Assembly (NCBI GenBank): GCA_003263775.1
Contig: JYJJ01000057.1
Coordinates: 1 to 64,000, forward strand
Source: Vibrio maritimus
Lineage (GTDB): Bacteria > Pseudomonadota > Gammaproteobacteria > Enterobacterales > Vibrionaceae
Length of the DNA: 64,000 nucleotides
Direction: 5' to 3'
Numbering within the stretch: the first letter of the stretch is position 1; each line of letters starts with the position of its first letter. Made by a program: the position numbers and the translations under genes. Below the pieces are notes generated by a model that made no database searches, was not told the origin of the DNA, and saw only the letters and a program-made list of their open reading frames with translations. Positions 29,151 to 38,687 of the stretch are shown here, piece by piece.

Positions 29151-30546
29151 ATGTCTAGATCAAACATCATCTGGGTTACGCTTTTTGCGTTAATCTCTAC
29201 TTCCGTTTTTGCGGAGTCCACACCTAGCCGACTTTCTGGTGGCAAGACCACAGTCAAAAAAGACGGAGCCAACGCTTTTTCCATGCCAGCGGCTAACTTG
29301 CCTATGAGCAAACGTCTCGATTTTAGTGTCGGAAACAGTTTCTTTCGAAACCCTTGGGTTCAAGCGCCAGCGTCAACCGATGCGCGCGATGGCCTAGGGC
29401 CTTTATTCAATACCAATGGATGCCAAAACTGCCATATAAAAGATGGTCGTGGGCACCCGCCAGAGGCGAACGACCAGCATGCGGTGTCAATGTTAGTTCG
29501 CTTGAGTATTCCTGCGGAGACGGAAGAACAAAAACAAGCAGTTAAAATGTCAGGCGTGATTCCTGAGCGACCTATGGTGGTCAGCTTCAAGACTTTGCTC
29601 TTCCAGATATGGCACCAGAAGGCCAGATACATATTACTTATGATGACGTCGCGATGCGTTTCGAAGATGGCACTACGGTTATGCTTCGTAAGCCAAACTT
29701 AAAGATCGTTGAACTCGCTTATGGGGATATGCACCCAGATGTCATGATGTCAGCGCGTGTCGCTCCCCCAATGATTGGTCTTGGATTGCTTGAATCCGTT
29801 CCAGAATCGACCATTCTAGAGTTTGCCAAGCAGCAACAACAAGACACAACGCCTGTTGCCGGTACTCCTAACTATGTGCTCGATGTTCGAACCAAAGAAA
29901 TGACCTTAGGCCGATTTGGTTGGAAAGCAGGACAACCAAACCTAATGCAGCAAAATGCCGCAGCATTTAACGGTGACGTTGGCTTAACAAGTGCGCTGTT
30001 CACTGAAGAAAACTGCACCGACCAACAAGACTTGTGCACCGAGAGCCTAAGTGGTGGCGATCCTGAGGTTAGCGACAACATTCTTAATTTTGTCGAGTTT
30101 TATACACAGCACCTTGCCGTTCCACAGCGTCGCAACATTAATAACCCAGAGGTGCTAGCCGGCGAAGCGCTGTTTAAAAAGGTGGGCTGTGATAACTGCC
30201 ATCGAACCAATATCCAAACAGCGAAACGCGAAGGCTTGCCAGTTTTATCGAATCAGACAATTCATCCCTATACAGACATGTTATTGCACGATATGGGGGA
30301 GGGCTTGCTGACGGTCGTCCTGAATACGATGCATCTGGCTCGCATTGGCGAACGCCACCATTATGGGGAATTGGGTATACCGAAGAAGTGAATGGTCACA
30401 CGTATTTTCTTCATGATGGCCGCGCCCGTAACCTAACCGAGGCGATTTTGTGGCACGGCGGTGAAGCTCAAGCTTCAAGAAATCAAGTGCTAGCAATGAG
30501 CAAGAAAGAGCGTGAAGCGCTGCTTGCTTTCTTAAATTCGCTATAG
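29151..30546 (+). CDS. DUF1111 di-haem thiol oxidoreductase-like protein (two frameshifts)
   Basis: An exported protein (signal near residues 1-21) with two c-type haem motifs, CQNCH in NTNGCQNCHIKDGRG and CDNCH in VGCDNCHRTN, in the layout of DUF1111 (so-called thiol oxidoreductase, cytochrome c peroxidase fold). Breaks near 29573 and 30306 each need one base (YGGQLQDFALPDM and GLADGRPEYDASGSHWRTPP). Repaired length is 465 aa. It is encoded between two imelysin genes and is thought to act with them in iron acquisition at the envelope; the electron partner is unknown. Confidence 0.88.
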
Positions 30547-30554
30547 GGGCCGTG

Positions 30555-31586
30555 ATGTATTATCAAAAATCAGTGACCATTGCGGCTTTACTCTTACTGG
30601 CGGGGTGTCAATCATCAACCAGTACCGACAAACTGCGTCCTCAAGTGAGTAATCATCAAAGCCAAGGTGTGTATGAGATCCAGTTTGATTCGGCTCTTCG
30701 CTTTAATGATTCCATGCTCAAACTTCACGATCAATCTGTACGTTATTGCGATTCTCAAAGCAGTCTAGAAGCGGTGAAAATCGCTTGGCAGCAGGGGATG
30801 GAGAGCTGGATGCATCTTCAAGGGCAGGAGCGAGGTCCCTCGGAAGCGCTTGAGCAAAACTGGAACATTCAGTTTTGGCCCGATAAAAAAAATACCACAG
30901 GCCGTAAGATGGCAGCGGCGATTAAAACCAAGAGTTGGGATATGACGTCGATTCAATCTCAGAGCGTCACTGTTCAAGGGCTTGGCTCTGTGGAGTGGCT
31001 GTTATATGACAGTGCCTCAAGCATGAATGAAGGGGGTAAGGAAGATTGCAGCTTGCTTCGAGCGATCACGGACTCCTTGGTCGATCGCTCTAATACCGTT
31101 TTGCAAGCATGGAGCACAAACCCTTGGTCTGAGTTGGACACCAAAGCATGGCATGCGGAATATTTAGCGCTACTCACTAATCAGCTTGATTACAGTATGA
31201 AGAAGCTATCACGACCGCTGGCGAAAATTGGGGCACCACGTCCGTATTTTTCAGAATCTTGGCGAGCTAAAACATCACTTGCGAATCTAAAGCAGAACCT
31301 AGTGGCAATGCAGGCTTTGTATTTGGCCGAAGGAAGTGGCCTTGACTCCATTTTACGAGCTAAAGGCGATGAAGCGCTCGCTGACGATATTGCTCGCCAG
31401 TTCCAAGATACGCTAGAAATATGGCCGAAAGAGTCGAGTTTATTCGATATGTTGCAAACTAAAGCGGGTTACCAAACCGCGTTGGCGCAGTTCAACAAGC
31501 TTGAGCAGCTCAAATATTTGATTGGTGAAGAAGCCGCAATAAAGCTGGGTGTCGTGATAGGGTTTAATGCAACAGATGGCGATTGA
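30555..31586 (+). CDS. imelysin family lipoprotein
   Basis: A 343-residue lipoprotein with lipobox LLAGC after a short signal peptide and an imelysin-like domain (LGSVEWLLYD in place of the GxHxxE loop, so the His is absent). It starts 8 bases after the DUF1111 gene and overlaps the next gene by 20 bases. It is the second imelysin paralogue of the cluster. The lost His suggests divergent metal binding (inference). Confidence 0.82.
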   Translation: MYYQKSVTIAALLLLAGCQSSTSTDKLRPQVSNHQSQGVYEIQFDSALRFNDSMLKLHDQSVRYCDSQSSLEAVKIAWQQGMESWMHLQGQERGPSEALEQNWNIQFWPDKKNTTGRKMAAAIKTKSWDMTSIQSQSVTVQGLGSVEWLLYDSASSMNEGGKEDCSLLRAITDSLVDRSNTVLQAWSTNPWSELDTKAWHAEYLALLTNQLDYSMKKLSRPLAKIGAPRPYFSESWRAKTSLANLKQNLVAMQALYLAEGSGLDSILRAKGDEALADDIARQFQDTLEIWPKESSLFDMLQTKAGYQTALAQFNKLEQLKYLIGEEAAIKLGVVIGFNATDGD

Positions 31587-32687
31587 TATCACTAAGCGCA
31601 ATTTGGCCAAAGCATTGGCAATGGGGATGCTTTCGCCCTCATTGCTTGCGGGTTGCGCAGCGAATAGAACCTCAGCTAAGAGCAGCATTGAGCTTGGCAG
31701 TAAAAGCTCAAGCCAGGTGCTGATTGGTGCGCGATTCGTCGCCAAGGTCAATTTGAGGCGGTCGTTTACTCTCAGCAGGGGCAGTTTCAACATCATATCC
31801 CTTTGCCAGCGCGGGGACATGGGGTAGCGATAGCACCATCAAAGCAGCACGCTGTGATGTTTGCTCGACGTCCAGGCAGTTATGCGATGGTTTTCGACTA
31901 CCGAGATGGTGAAGAAAAGGCACTCATTCCCGCGGAAAACAATCGTCACTTTTACGGACATGGGGTTTATTCAAACGACGGGCGTTGGTTATACGCCACT
32001 CAAGGAGAGCGTGCGACAAGCCTAGGCATTATCGGTGTGTACGATGCTGAGAATAGCTACAAAAAAGTTGCCGAGTTTTCTGGGTTTGGGATCGGCCCAC
32101 ATGAAATCATTATTATGTCTGATGGCAGACTGGTGGTTGGTGTCGGAGGGGTTCATACTCAAGGGAGAACACCGATTAATTTAGCAACAATGACGCCAAG
32201 TCTTAGCTATTTGTCAGGCAGTGGAGAACTGCTTGATCAAGTGATGCTCTCCGATCACCACAAGAGCATTCGGCACTTAGCTCATGATGGCGAACAAACC
32301 GTGCTGTGTGGTCAGCAATATCGAGGCGAGCCAGATGATTATGTTCCGTTAGTCGCTATGCATCGAACTGGCAAGCCTTTGGTTGAGCTCGGTGGTGAAC
32401 CAGAGCAGTGGGCGCGTTTCAGCCACTATGTGGCGAGCATTGCGGCAACGGATTCTCATATCTTGGCGACATCACCAAGGGGTAATTGTTACGGTATTTG
32501 GGACAAATCTTCTCTCGAACTTTTAGAGATCAATGTGTTACCGGATGCCTCTGGCGTGGTAGTGAGAAATGACCAGTTTTATGTAAGCTCTGGTGTTGGA
32601 AAGATCGTAAAAATAAATGCAGATCTCACCAAAAAGGCCTTTGTTTCGGGGATTCAATGGGATAACCATTGGAGTGCTATCACATAA
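31567..32687 (+). CDS. DUF1513 family protein (one frameshift)
   Basis: A beta-propeller-like DUF1513 protein. The N-terminus carries ITKRNLAKALAMGMLSPSLLAGC, a lipoprotein-type signal. One missing base near 31733 splits it; with it restored the sequence reads IGARIRRQGQFEAVVYSQQG into PARGHGVAIAP, giving 373 aa. Motifs are FYGHGVYSNDGRWLYATQ and GIGPHEIIIMSDGRLVV. It ends the imelysin cluster. Start could also be the ATG at 31576. Function is unknown. Confidence 0.85.
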
Positions 32688-32775
32688 ATGAGACGCTAAC
32701 TGGTTTAAAATAAAATAGCACTTTCCAAAGTGTGATTTCTGCCATACTTAAGACTCTGTCTGAGGAGGTGGGTAG

Positions 32776-34440
32776 ATGCGAAACTGGTTAGTTTTGCCGA
32801 GTCTTTTGGTCTCGGCATTGTCAAGTTCAGTCGCCGTTACAGCGGCGCCAGACCAGCTCGTGTCTGATTCACGCGAGCTTACCTCTTATTCTATCAAACA
32901 TATCGAACCCATTCTTAAACCGAGCGCGACTGAGGCCTCTGACCGGGTTGAATTAATGCCCGCCTTAGACAGCGAATTCCTTTATCCGCAGCTCGTAGAA
33001 TATGTCTATTCCCGTTTAGAGCGCGCGACGCTCTGGGCAGACGTAGAGCTGAATGCTCAAGTCAACCTTCAGCTCGATGTGGTTAGACTGGCTGGTTTTA
33101 GTTCGGTTTTCGAACGTCGTGTTGCTTTAATGCAGGCTGCCTATCAGCAGCAAGATGTCACCCTTTATGACCGCCTCACCACTGATACGTTTCTTCTCTA
33201 TATGAGTTATGTCGCCGCCGCCGAAGATAAAGGCAAAGAGTGGTTTTTCACTGCAAATTTGAATGAGGTAATGCCAAGGCCTTCTGCGACGGAAGTAGAT
33301 TTACTGGTCTCTGCTTTTGAGGCAGGTACAGAGGCGAAATATGTCACGAGTCTTGCCTCACCGATGCTTAAACAGCCAGGATTTGAAAATGCCTATATTG
33401 ACTTGGTGGTGAAATCTCAACTGGATATGCCGCTGTACGAACAAGCAGGGTTACTACGGATGGGCGATGTGCTGAGGCCGCAACAATATGAGTTGCTGGT
33501 TGAACGTTTACAAGCGTCGGATATCGAGGTTTTAGTTCGTGATGATTATCTGTTTGATGGCGCGCTAGATTTTGCAGTGCGCGAATTTCAGCGTCTTTAT
33601 GGACTGAATGATGACGGAATTATTGGACCAAATACTGTCGAATGGTTGAATAAATCTGCTGAAGACAAACTCAGGATTTTGGCGCTAAACTCAGAGCGAT
33701 CCCGTCTATGGCCAGAACAGCGTCAGAATATCATATTGGTTAATGTACCAAGCTTTCAGCTTAAATATTGGGATGAGGGTGAGACAAGATTTGAGTCGCG
33801 CGTCATTGTCGGCAGAACCAGTCGCCAAACCCCTATTTTTGAAACCAAAATGGATTCATTAATTTTGAACCCAACTTGGAATGTGCCATGGAAGATCATG
33901 GTTAAAGATATCATTCCTAAGGTGAAGCAAGATCCGACCTATCTGTTTTCCCAACGGTTTGAAATATTGGAAGGGTGGAGCAGTCAAAACCGTATTGATC
34001 CCACAATGATTAATTGGAGTGAGGTCAATGCAAGGCAGTTCCCATATCGAATGCGACAAAAATCTGGTGAACTGAATGCGCTTGGGCAGTACAAGTTCAA
34101 CACGCCAAATGCACAGGCTATTTTCTTGCATGACACGCCAAGCAAGCATTTGTTTGATGAAAGTTTACGCGCGTTTAGCTCGGGTTGTGTCAGGGTCGAA
34201 CATGCAGATCAATTTGCTGAAGTGTTGTTAGAGGTACAAGGTAAGAGCTTAGAAGACGTTGCAACTTCGCGTCCCAATAAAGCGATTGCCTTTAAGGAGC
34301 GAATTCCAGTACATATCATCTACCAAACCGCTTGGCTGGTGGACGGTAAGGCGCATTTCCGCGGCGACGTGTATCGCTACGACGACAAGCGCAACTCTGT
34401 TGCAGAGGCTGCGTTATCGAGTAATCGACAGTCAAACTAG
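32776..34440 (+). CDS. L,D-transpeptidase of the LdtD/YcbB type
   Basis: A 554-residue periplasmic enzyme that makes 3-3 peptidoglycan cross-links. It has a signal peptide (residues 1-24), an N-terminal scaffold domain, a peptidoglycan-binding repeat (REFQRLYGLNDDGIIGPNT) near residue 270, and a YkuD catalytic domain with HDTPSKHLFD and the nucleophile Cys in FSSGCVRVEH near residue 471. GAGGAGG gives a strong ribosome-binding site. It is monocistronic between DUF1513 and ycbL. Confidence 0.93.
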   Translation: MRNWLVLPSLLVSALSSSVAVTAAPDQLVSDSRELTSYSIKHIEPILKPSATEASDRVELMPALDSEFLYPQLVEYVYSRLERATLWADVELNAQVNLQLDVVRLAGFSSVFERRVALMQAAYQQQDVTLYDRLTTDTFLLYMSYVAAAEDKGKEWFFTANLNEVMPRPSATEVDLLVSAFEAGTEAKYVTSLASPMLKQPGFENAYIDLVVKSQLDMPLYEQAGLLRMGDVLRPQQYELLVERLQASDIEVLVRDDYLFDGALDFAVREFQRLYGLNDDGIIGPNTVEWLNKSAEDKLRILALNSERSRLWPEQRQNIILVNVPSFQLKYWDEGETRFESRVIVGRTSRQTPIFETKMDSLILNPTWNVPWKIMVKDIIPKVKQDPTYLFSQRFEILEGWSSQNRIDPTMINWSEVNARQFPYRMRQKSGELNALGQYKFNTPNAQAIFLHDTPSKHLFDESLRAFSSGCVRVEHADQFAEVLLEVQGKSLEDVATSRPNKAIAFKERIPVHIIYQTAWLVDGKAHFRGDVYRYDDKRNSVAEAALSSNRQSN

Positions 34441-34648
34441 CCTTATTCTGAACGAGAGCCACCGTGTCAGTCTTGTCGCGGTGGCTTTATTGTTTTTAGG
34501 GCGTGGCTTTGTTGTTATTAAGGTATTGTGGTATCTAGGCATAGCCTTATCAGCGTCCTGATTTTCACCGCTTAGCCGGCTGCTGAGACTTGTTATTCTT
34601 CAATGACAGTGTCATAGTCGCCTCAGTTTACAAAATATAGGGTTTATC

Positions 34649-35301
34649 ATGAGTCTTAAGTATCAAATCGTACCGGTCACTACCTTCGCGCAAAACTGCT
34701 CTATTGTATGGTGTGACGAAACCATGAAAGGTATTGTGGTTGATCCAGGTGGCGACGTAAAACAGTTGCTAGCTTGGTTGAACAGCTTGGTGTAACGGTT
34801 GAGAAGCTAGTTTTGACTCACGGTCACCTTGACCATGTCGGTGGCACAGTAGAGATGTCCGAGTCTCTTAAAGTGGACATTATCGGCCCTCATAAAGCGG
34901 ACAACTTCTGGCTTCAAGGTTTGGAAGGTCAGAGTCAAATGTTTGGTTGGCCATTAACAGAAGCGTTTGAACCGACTGAGTGGCTAAACGAAGGCGATGT
35001 TGTTACTTTTGGTAATGAATCTTTGAGTGTTTACCACACGCCAGGTCACACACCAGGTCATGTGTGTTTGTTCAATGAAGACGCTAAGGTCGCATTTGTA
35101 GGTGATGTGCTGTTCAATGGCAGCATTGGTCGTACTGATTTTCCACAAGGTGATCATGCAACATTGATCAACTCGATCAAAACCAAGCTGTGGCCACTTG
35201 GTAATGATGTGAAATTTGTACCTGGTCATGGTCCAGAGTCGACGTTCGGTCGTGAGCGAGTGTCGAACCCTTACGTTGCTGACGAGATGCCGCTTTACTA
35301 A
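34649..35301 (+). CDS. YcbL-type metallo-beta-lactamase fold hydrolase (one frameshift)
   Basis: A type II glyoxalase-like hydrolase. The first part reads SLKYQIVPVTTFAQNCSIVW; one missing base near 34770 then joins it to LVEQLGVTVEKLVLTHGHLDHVGG (zinc motif HxHxDH). Further ligands are in YHTPGHTPGH and FVGDVLFNGSIGRTD, with the last His in VPGHGPES. Repaired length is 217 aa. The 3' end overlaps the convergent DUF2982 gene by 4 bases. Confidence 0.88.
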
Positions 35302-35969
35302 ACCTCACTCCGGCTTGCCGCTGCTTGATAGCGGCGAGCCAGTCCCACAAAATCTTCTCCCGCTCTATCTAAATCGGCTTCAGCGATGAACACGTCGTAT
35401 CCGTAGAACTCTCTTTGATGCTTCATACGATTGGCAAGCATGGCCAGCAGTCCTTTGTATTCGATGCCGCGCTCATCGATAAAGGGTTCGGCGTCAAGAA
35501 CAATGTCTTCAAAGCTCTTGGACGGTGAGGTTTGCTGTACGCCGATATAAAGTAGTGCTCGTTGGCTGAGCAGAATATCGGTGGCAATTCGCGGACAGAT
35601 GGCATCTAAATAAGGGCCGTACTCCTTAACTCTAAGACCGATCCAGGGTAAAGGTTTGTGCCAGCCCTCTTGATGTTGAGTGCAGATCCCGATTCTTTCG
35701 ACATTCGCCCAGCGCAGCACCCAACCGCCTTTAAATAAATGCTGCTGAAGATGAGTGCTGGTTAGGGTAAACGTGACGCGACTTTTTTGTAGCATAAGGT
35801 AAGCAAAGCCCGACACGCTTGCAAAAATGGCAATAAACAGCCAGGCATGCTCCCAAGAAGGTGAGAGCAATAAAAAGCAAAAACAGACCAACGCACCCAC
35901 GCCCGCCAGCATTCTGACGGTAGGGGAGTCCCAAGTATAGTGGTGATTGCTAAGATGTAATGTGTCCAT
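35298..35969 (-). CDS. DUF2982 family membrane protein
   Basis: A protein of about 223 residues with two N-terminal membrane helices (MLAGVGALVCFCFLLLSP and LFIAIFASVSGFAYLML) and a soluble DUF2982 part (WANVERIGICTQHQEGWHKPLPWIG). The family is restricted to Vibrio and relatives and has no known role. The ATG at 35969 is preferred to 35984, but neither has a clear ribosome-binding site. Confidence 0.75.
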   Translation of the reverse strand: MDTLHLSNHHYTWDSPTVRMLAGVGALVCFCFLLLSPSWEHAWLFIAIFASVSGFAYLMLQKSRVTFTLTSTHLQQHLFKGGWVLRWANVERIGICTQHQEGWHKPLPWIGLRVKEYGPYLDAICPRIATDILLSQRALLYIGVQQTSPSKSFEDIVLDAEPFIDERGIEYKGLLAMLANRMKHQREFYGYDVFIAEADLDRAGEDFVGLARRYQAAASRSEV

Positions 35970-36179
35970 AATCGGTGCCATCAATGAATACTGACCTCAC
36001 TTTATACTGGTGAAACAACCACAAAGTTTATTGTTTAAATAATAGTCATTGTTGGCTCGGGACGGCATTTTTGTCTCGAGTTTGTGTCAAGACCCTACAA
36101 AAGCATTCAAAATTTTGGTATAAAACGCGCTTCAAATTTTGACCACTGCCTTGATGCAGTGAATTGGAGAGAAAACTCG

Positions 36180-36542
36180 ATGAGACTTGCTCATAAGCGC
36201 AAAGTGCAAGCAAAATTGCAAAAGCGTATTAAAGCGGTAGTTGCCAACACAGCCGCTGCAACAAAAACAGCAAAGCCTGTTGTAGCAAAAGCACCTGTAG
36301 TTGAAACCGCAACTGCGACAAAAAAAGTTGATGTAGCCCTAACTCCTAAACAGCAACAGGTGCTAGACATCGTTGCTAACAACGCTGAAGGCATCAACCC
36401 GAAAGGTATCGGCCTTGCTGCTGGCCAAGAAGATGCGAAAGCAGCCTCTTGGGCAACTGGCGCTCTAAAGAAACTTCTTGAAGAAGGTTTGGTAGCTAAA
36501 GAGCAGCTAGCGGGCAACAAAGTGATCTACAAAGCGCTATAA
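36180..36542 (+). CDS. winged-helix protein with basic Ala/Lys-rich N-terminus
   Basis: A 120-residue protein. Residues 1-50 are basic and low-complexity (RKVQAKLQKRIKAVVANTAA, then Ala/Lys/Thr/Val repeats); residues 55-120 form a compact MarR-like winged helix (LTPKQQQVLDIVANNAEG, WATGALKKLLEEGLVAKEQL). It may be a small DNA-binding or nucleoid-associated protein; this is inference. The ATG at 36180 follows GGAGAGAAAA. Terminator 23 bases downstream. Confidence 0.75.
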   Translation: MRLAHKRKVQAKLQKRIKAVVANTAAATKTAKPVVAKAPVVETATATKKVDVALTPKQQQVLDIVANNAEGINPKGIGLAAGQEDAKAASWATGALKKLLEEGLVAKEQLAGNKVIYKAL

Positions 36543-36564
36543 GCTTTTCACTTTACCCAATTTC

Positions 36565-36592
36565 AAAAAGACCCCTTTCGAGGGGTTTTTTT
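36565..36592 (+). terminator. rho-independent terminator
   Basis: AAAAAGACCCC and GGGGTTTTTTT form a hairpin with loop TTTCGA directly after the winged-helix gene. Confidence 0.88.
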
Positions 36593-36766
36593 GATCCTGT
36601 CGTTTGGCATACCGGTAGATGTTAGCGACAGATGTCACAAAAGTAGCCATCCTGTAATAATTTGCTGATAATAAATGCGTACGTGTTTTTCTCGCTCTAG
36701 TTTTCTTTTCGAATGTTCTAACTTATTGATTTTAAATCTTGGTTAGTTGTGCTCTCACTTATCGCC

Positions 36767-36782
36767 TACGTAGTAATACGTA
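36767..36782. promoter_or_regulatory. TACGTA-GTAA-TACGTA inverted repeat, candidate operator of the TRAP operon
   Basis: Two copies of the self-palindromic TACGTA are separated by GTAA, 152 bases before dctP. The operon encodes its own NarL-type regulator, and such regulators bind short inverted half-sites. Binding by that regulator is inferred. Confidence 0.45.
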
Positions 36783-36933
36783 ATACCAAGGTCGAATTCG
36801 ATTTGTTGACAATCTTATTACTGCGTGCTCGCACTAATACACCTTGCTGGGTTTTCCATCCATAGTTATCTGGAATGTGAAACTTGGAGTCAGTTACTGG
36901 CTTCAAAAAGGAACCTACTCAAGGAACTGAATA

Positions 36934-38028
36934 ATGAGTCTAGTCAAGAAATCAGTATCACGTGTCATGAAGAGCACGGCCATCGTAGCTGCAACCTGCC
37001 TAGCGTTTGTTGCCGGCAATGCCAGCGCTGACGATAAAGTTTATCGCCTAAAACTTGCAGAAACTTGGGGACCAAACTTCCCAATTTTCGGTGATGCAAC
37101 GAAGAACATGGCGAAAATGGCCGAAGAAATGTCGAACGGTCGTCTGCAAATTCGCATCGACTCGTCCAACAAACACAAAGCGCCATTCGGTGTGTTTGAT
37201 ATGGTGAAATCTGGTCAGTACGACATGGGTCACTCTGCGTCTTACTACTGGAAAGGCAAGGTGCCAAATACACTCTACTTTACGACTATGCCTTTTGGTA
37301 TGACGGCACCTGAACAGTATGCGTGGTTCTACCACGGTGGTGGTATGCAGTTGATGGAAAAAGTGTATGACCCACATAACTTGCTGTCTTTCCCTGGTGG
37401 TAACACTGATGTGCAAATGGGTGGCTGGTTCCAGAAAGAGATCAACAGCGTAGAGGACCTACAAGGTCTGAAAATGCGTATCCCTGGTTTTGCGGGTGAA
37501 ATCCTAGCTGAAGTTGGTGCTAAACCGACGAACATTGCATCGGGTGAACTGTATACATCGCTAGAACGTCGCACGATTGACGCACTAGAGTGGGTAGGCC
37601 CTTCACTAGACCTTCGTATGGGCTTTCACAAAATTGCGCCGTACTACTACACAGGTTGGCATGAGCCAGCAACTGAGCTTCAGTTCCTAGTTAACAAACG
37701 TACTTGGAATAAGCTTCCGGATGACCTGAAAGCGATTCTGCAAATTGCTATGAAGACAGCCGCGTACGACATGTACATCCAATCAACTCACGAAAGTGGT
37801 AAGAACTGGGCGACTATCCAAACTGATTATCCTGACGTGAAAGTGAAAGACTTCCCGAAAGAAGTTATGGATGCGCTTCGTGATGCCAACGACAAACTGC
37901 TTAAGCAACACGCTGACAAAGATGAAATGGCGAAAGAGATCCAAGCATCACAAGCAGCTTACCTAGAGCAAGTGCGTTCTTGGACTGATATCGCGTCGAA
38001 AGCTTACCTAAACAAGTTCGACGACTAA
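36934..38028 (+). CDS. dctP: TRAP transporter substrate-binding protein DctP (TakP-like)
   Basis: A 364-residue periplasmic receptor. Signal peptide ends GNASA-DD near residue 32. The conserved substrate-binding Arg lies in GLKMRIPGFAGEIL, and FHKIAPYYYTGWHEPATELQF resembles the TakP branch, which binds 2-oxo acids with a cation; the true ligand is unproven. It is followed by a hairpin terminator that probably lets this gene be transcribed more than the permease genes. It works with DctQM encoded downstream. Confidence 0.9.
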   Translation: MSLVKKSVSRVMKSTAIVAATCLAFVAGNASADDKVYRLKLAETWGPNFPIFGDATKNMAKMAEEMSNGRLQIRIDSSNKHKAPFGVFDMVKSGQYDMGHSASYYWKGKVPNTLYFTTMPFGMTAPEQYAWFYHGGGMQLMEKVYDPHNLLSFPGGNTDVQMGGWFQKEINSVEDLQGLKMRIPGFAGEILAEVGAKPTNIASGELYTSLERRTIDALEWVGPSLDLRMGFHKIAPYYYTGWHEPATELQFLVNKRTWNKLPDDLKAILQIAMKTAAYDMYIQSTHESGKNWATIQTDYPDVKVKDFPKEVMDALRDANDKLLKQHADKDEMAKEIQASQAAYLEQVRSWTDIASKAYLNKFDD

Positions 38029-38038
38029 CCCCCAACTC

Positions 38039-38070
38039 AAGTGGCGTAGCTCCTGCGCCACTTTCTTTTT
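38039..38070 (+). terminator. intra-operon terminator between dctP and dctQ
   Basis: AAGTGGCG and CGCCACTT arms with a 9-base loop, then TTCTTTTT. It sits 11 bases after dctP, the usual place of partial terminators that raise receptor over permease levels. Confidence 0.75.
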
Positions 38071-38135
38071 ATACCCATTGTCATACGCCCTAATCATAAC
38101 TATTAACGAATCACGGCGGATAGGCGGAAAGTTGT

Positions 38136-38677
38136 ATGCGTAGTTTAATTTATATCGAAAGACTGTTTAACAAGATAGCCGATGCGCTCGGGTGGTTATC
38201 CAGTATTCTCTTTCTTCTTCTATTAGCAAACGTAGTTTATGACGTTGTCATGCGCTACGTCTTTAATGATGTGTCGATTGCCTTCCAAGAAATGGAATGG
38301 CACTTGTTTTCAGCGGTGTTCTTGTTAGGTGTGCCGTACGCCATTAAAGCGGGCGGCACGTACGCGTGGATGTGTTTTATGAGCGCTTATCTATGAAGGC
38401 GCAGGCGATTATCGACTTACTTGGCACTTTTATTTTTCTGTTCCCATTTTGCCTATTGGTCGCTTGGTACGGTATCGACTTCGCGAAAGAAAGTTTTGAG
38501 CTTGGTGAAACCTCCGGTGACCCGGGTGGTTTGCCTTATCGCTGGGTTATTAAAGCGATGATCCCATTGTCCTTCTCCTTTATGGCGATTGCTGGCTGCG
38601 GATTGGTGCTTCACTCATTGAACAAACTGTTTAATCCGCATTTGATGTACGCAAAGTCTTCCGACGCTAAAGAATAA
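38136..38677 (+). CDS. dctQ: TRAP transporter small permease DctQ (one frameshift)
   Basis: A four-helix membrane protein (LGWLSSILFLLLLANVVYDV, IIDLLGTFIFLFPFCLLVAW and others). One missing base near 38357 breaks it; with one C restored, AGGHVRVDVFYERL appears, which is the conserved DctQ loop. Repaired length is 180 aa. It is 10 bases from dctM. Confidence 0.9.
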
Positions 38678-38687
38678 GGACGCTCTC

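Larger units (their letters stand above)
36543..36933. other. promoter region of the dctPQM operon
   Basis: A 391-base gap. It contains the terminator of the previous gene, the 16-bp TACGTA palindrome pair at 36767-36782 and a long leader. AAGGAACT lies before the dctP start. No small gene was recognised. Confidence 0.55.
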
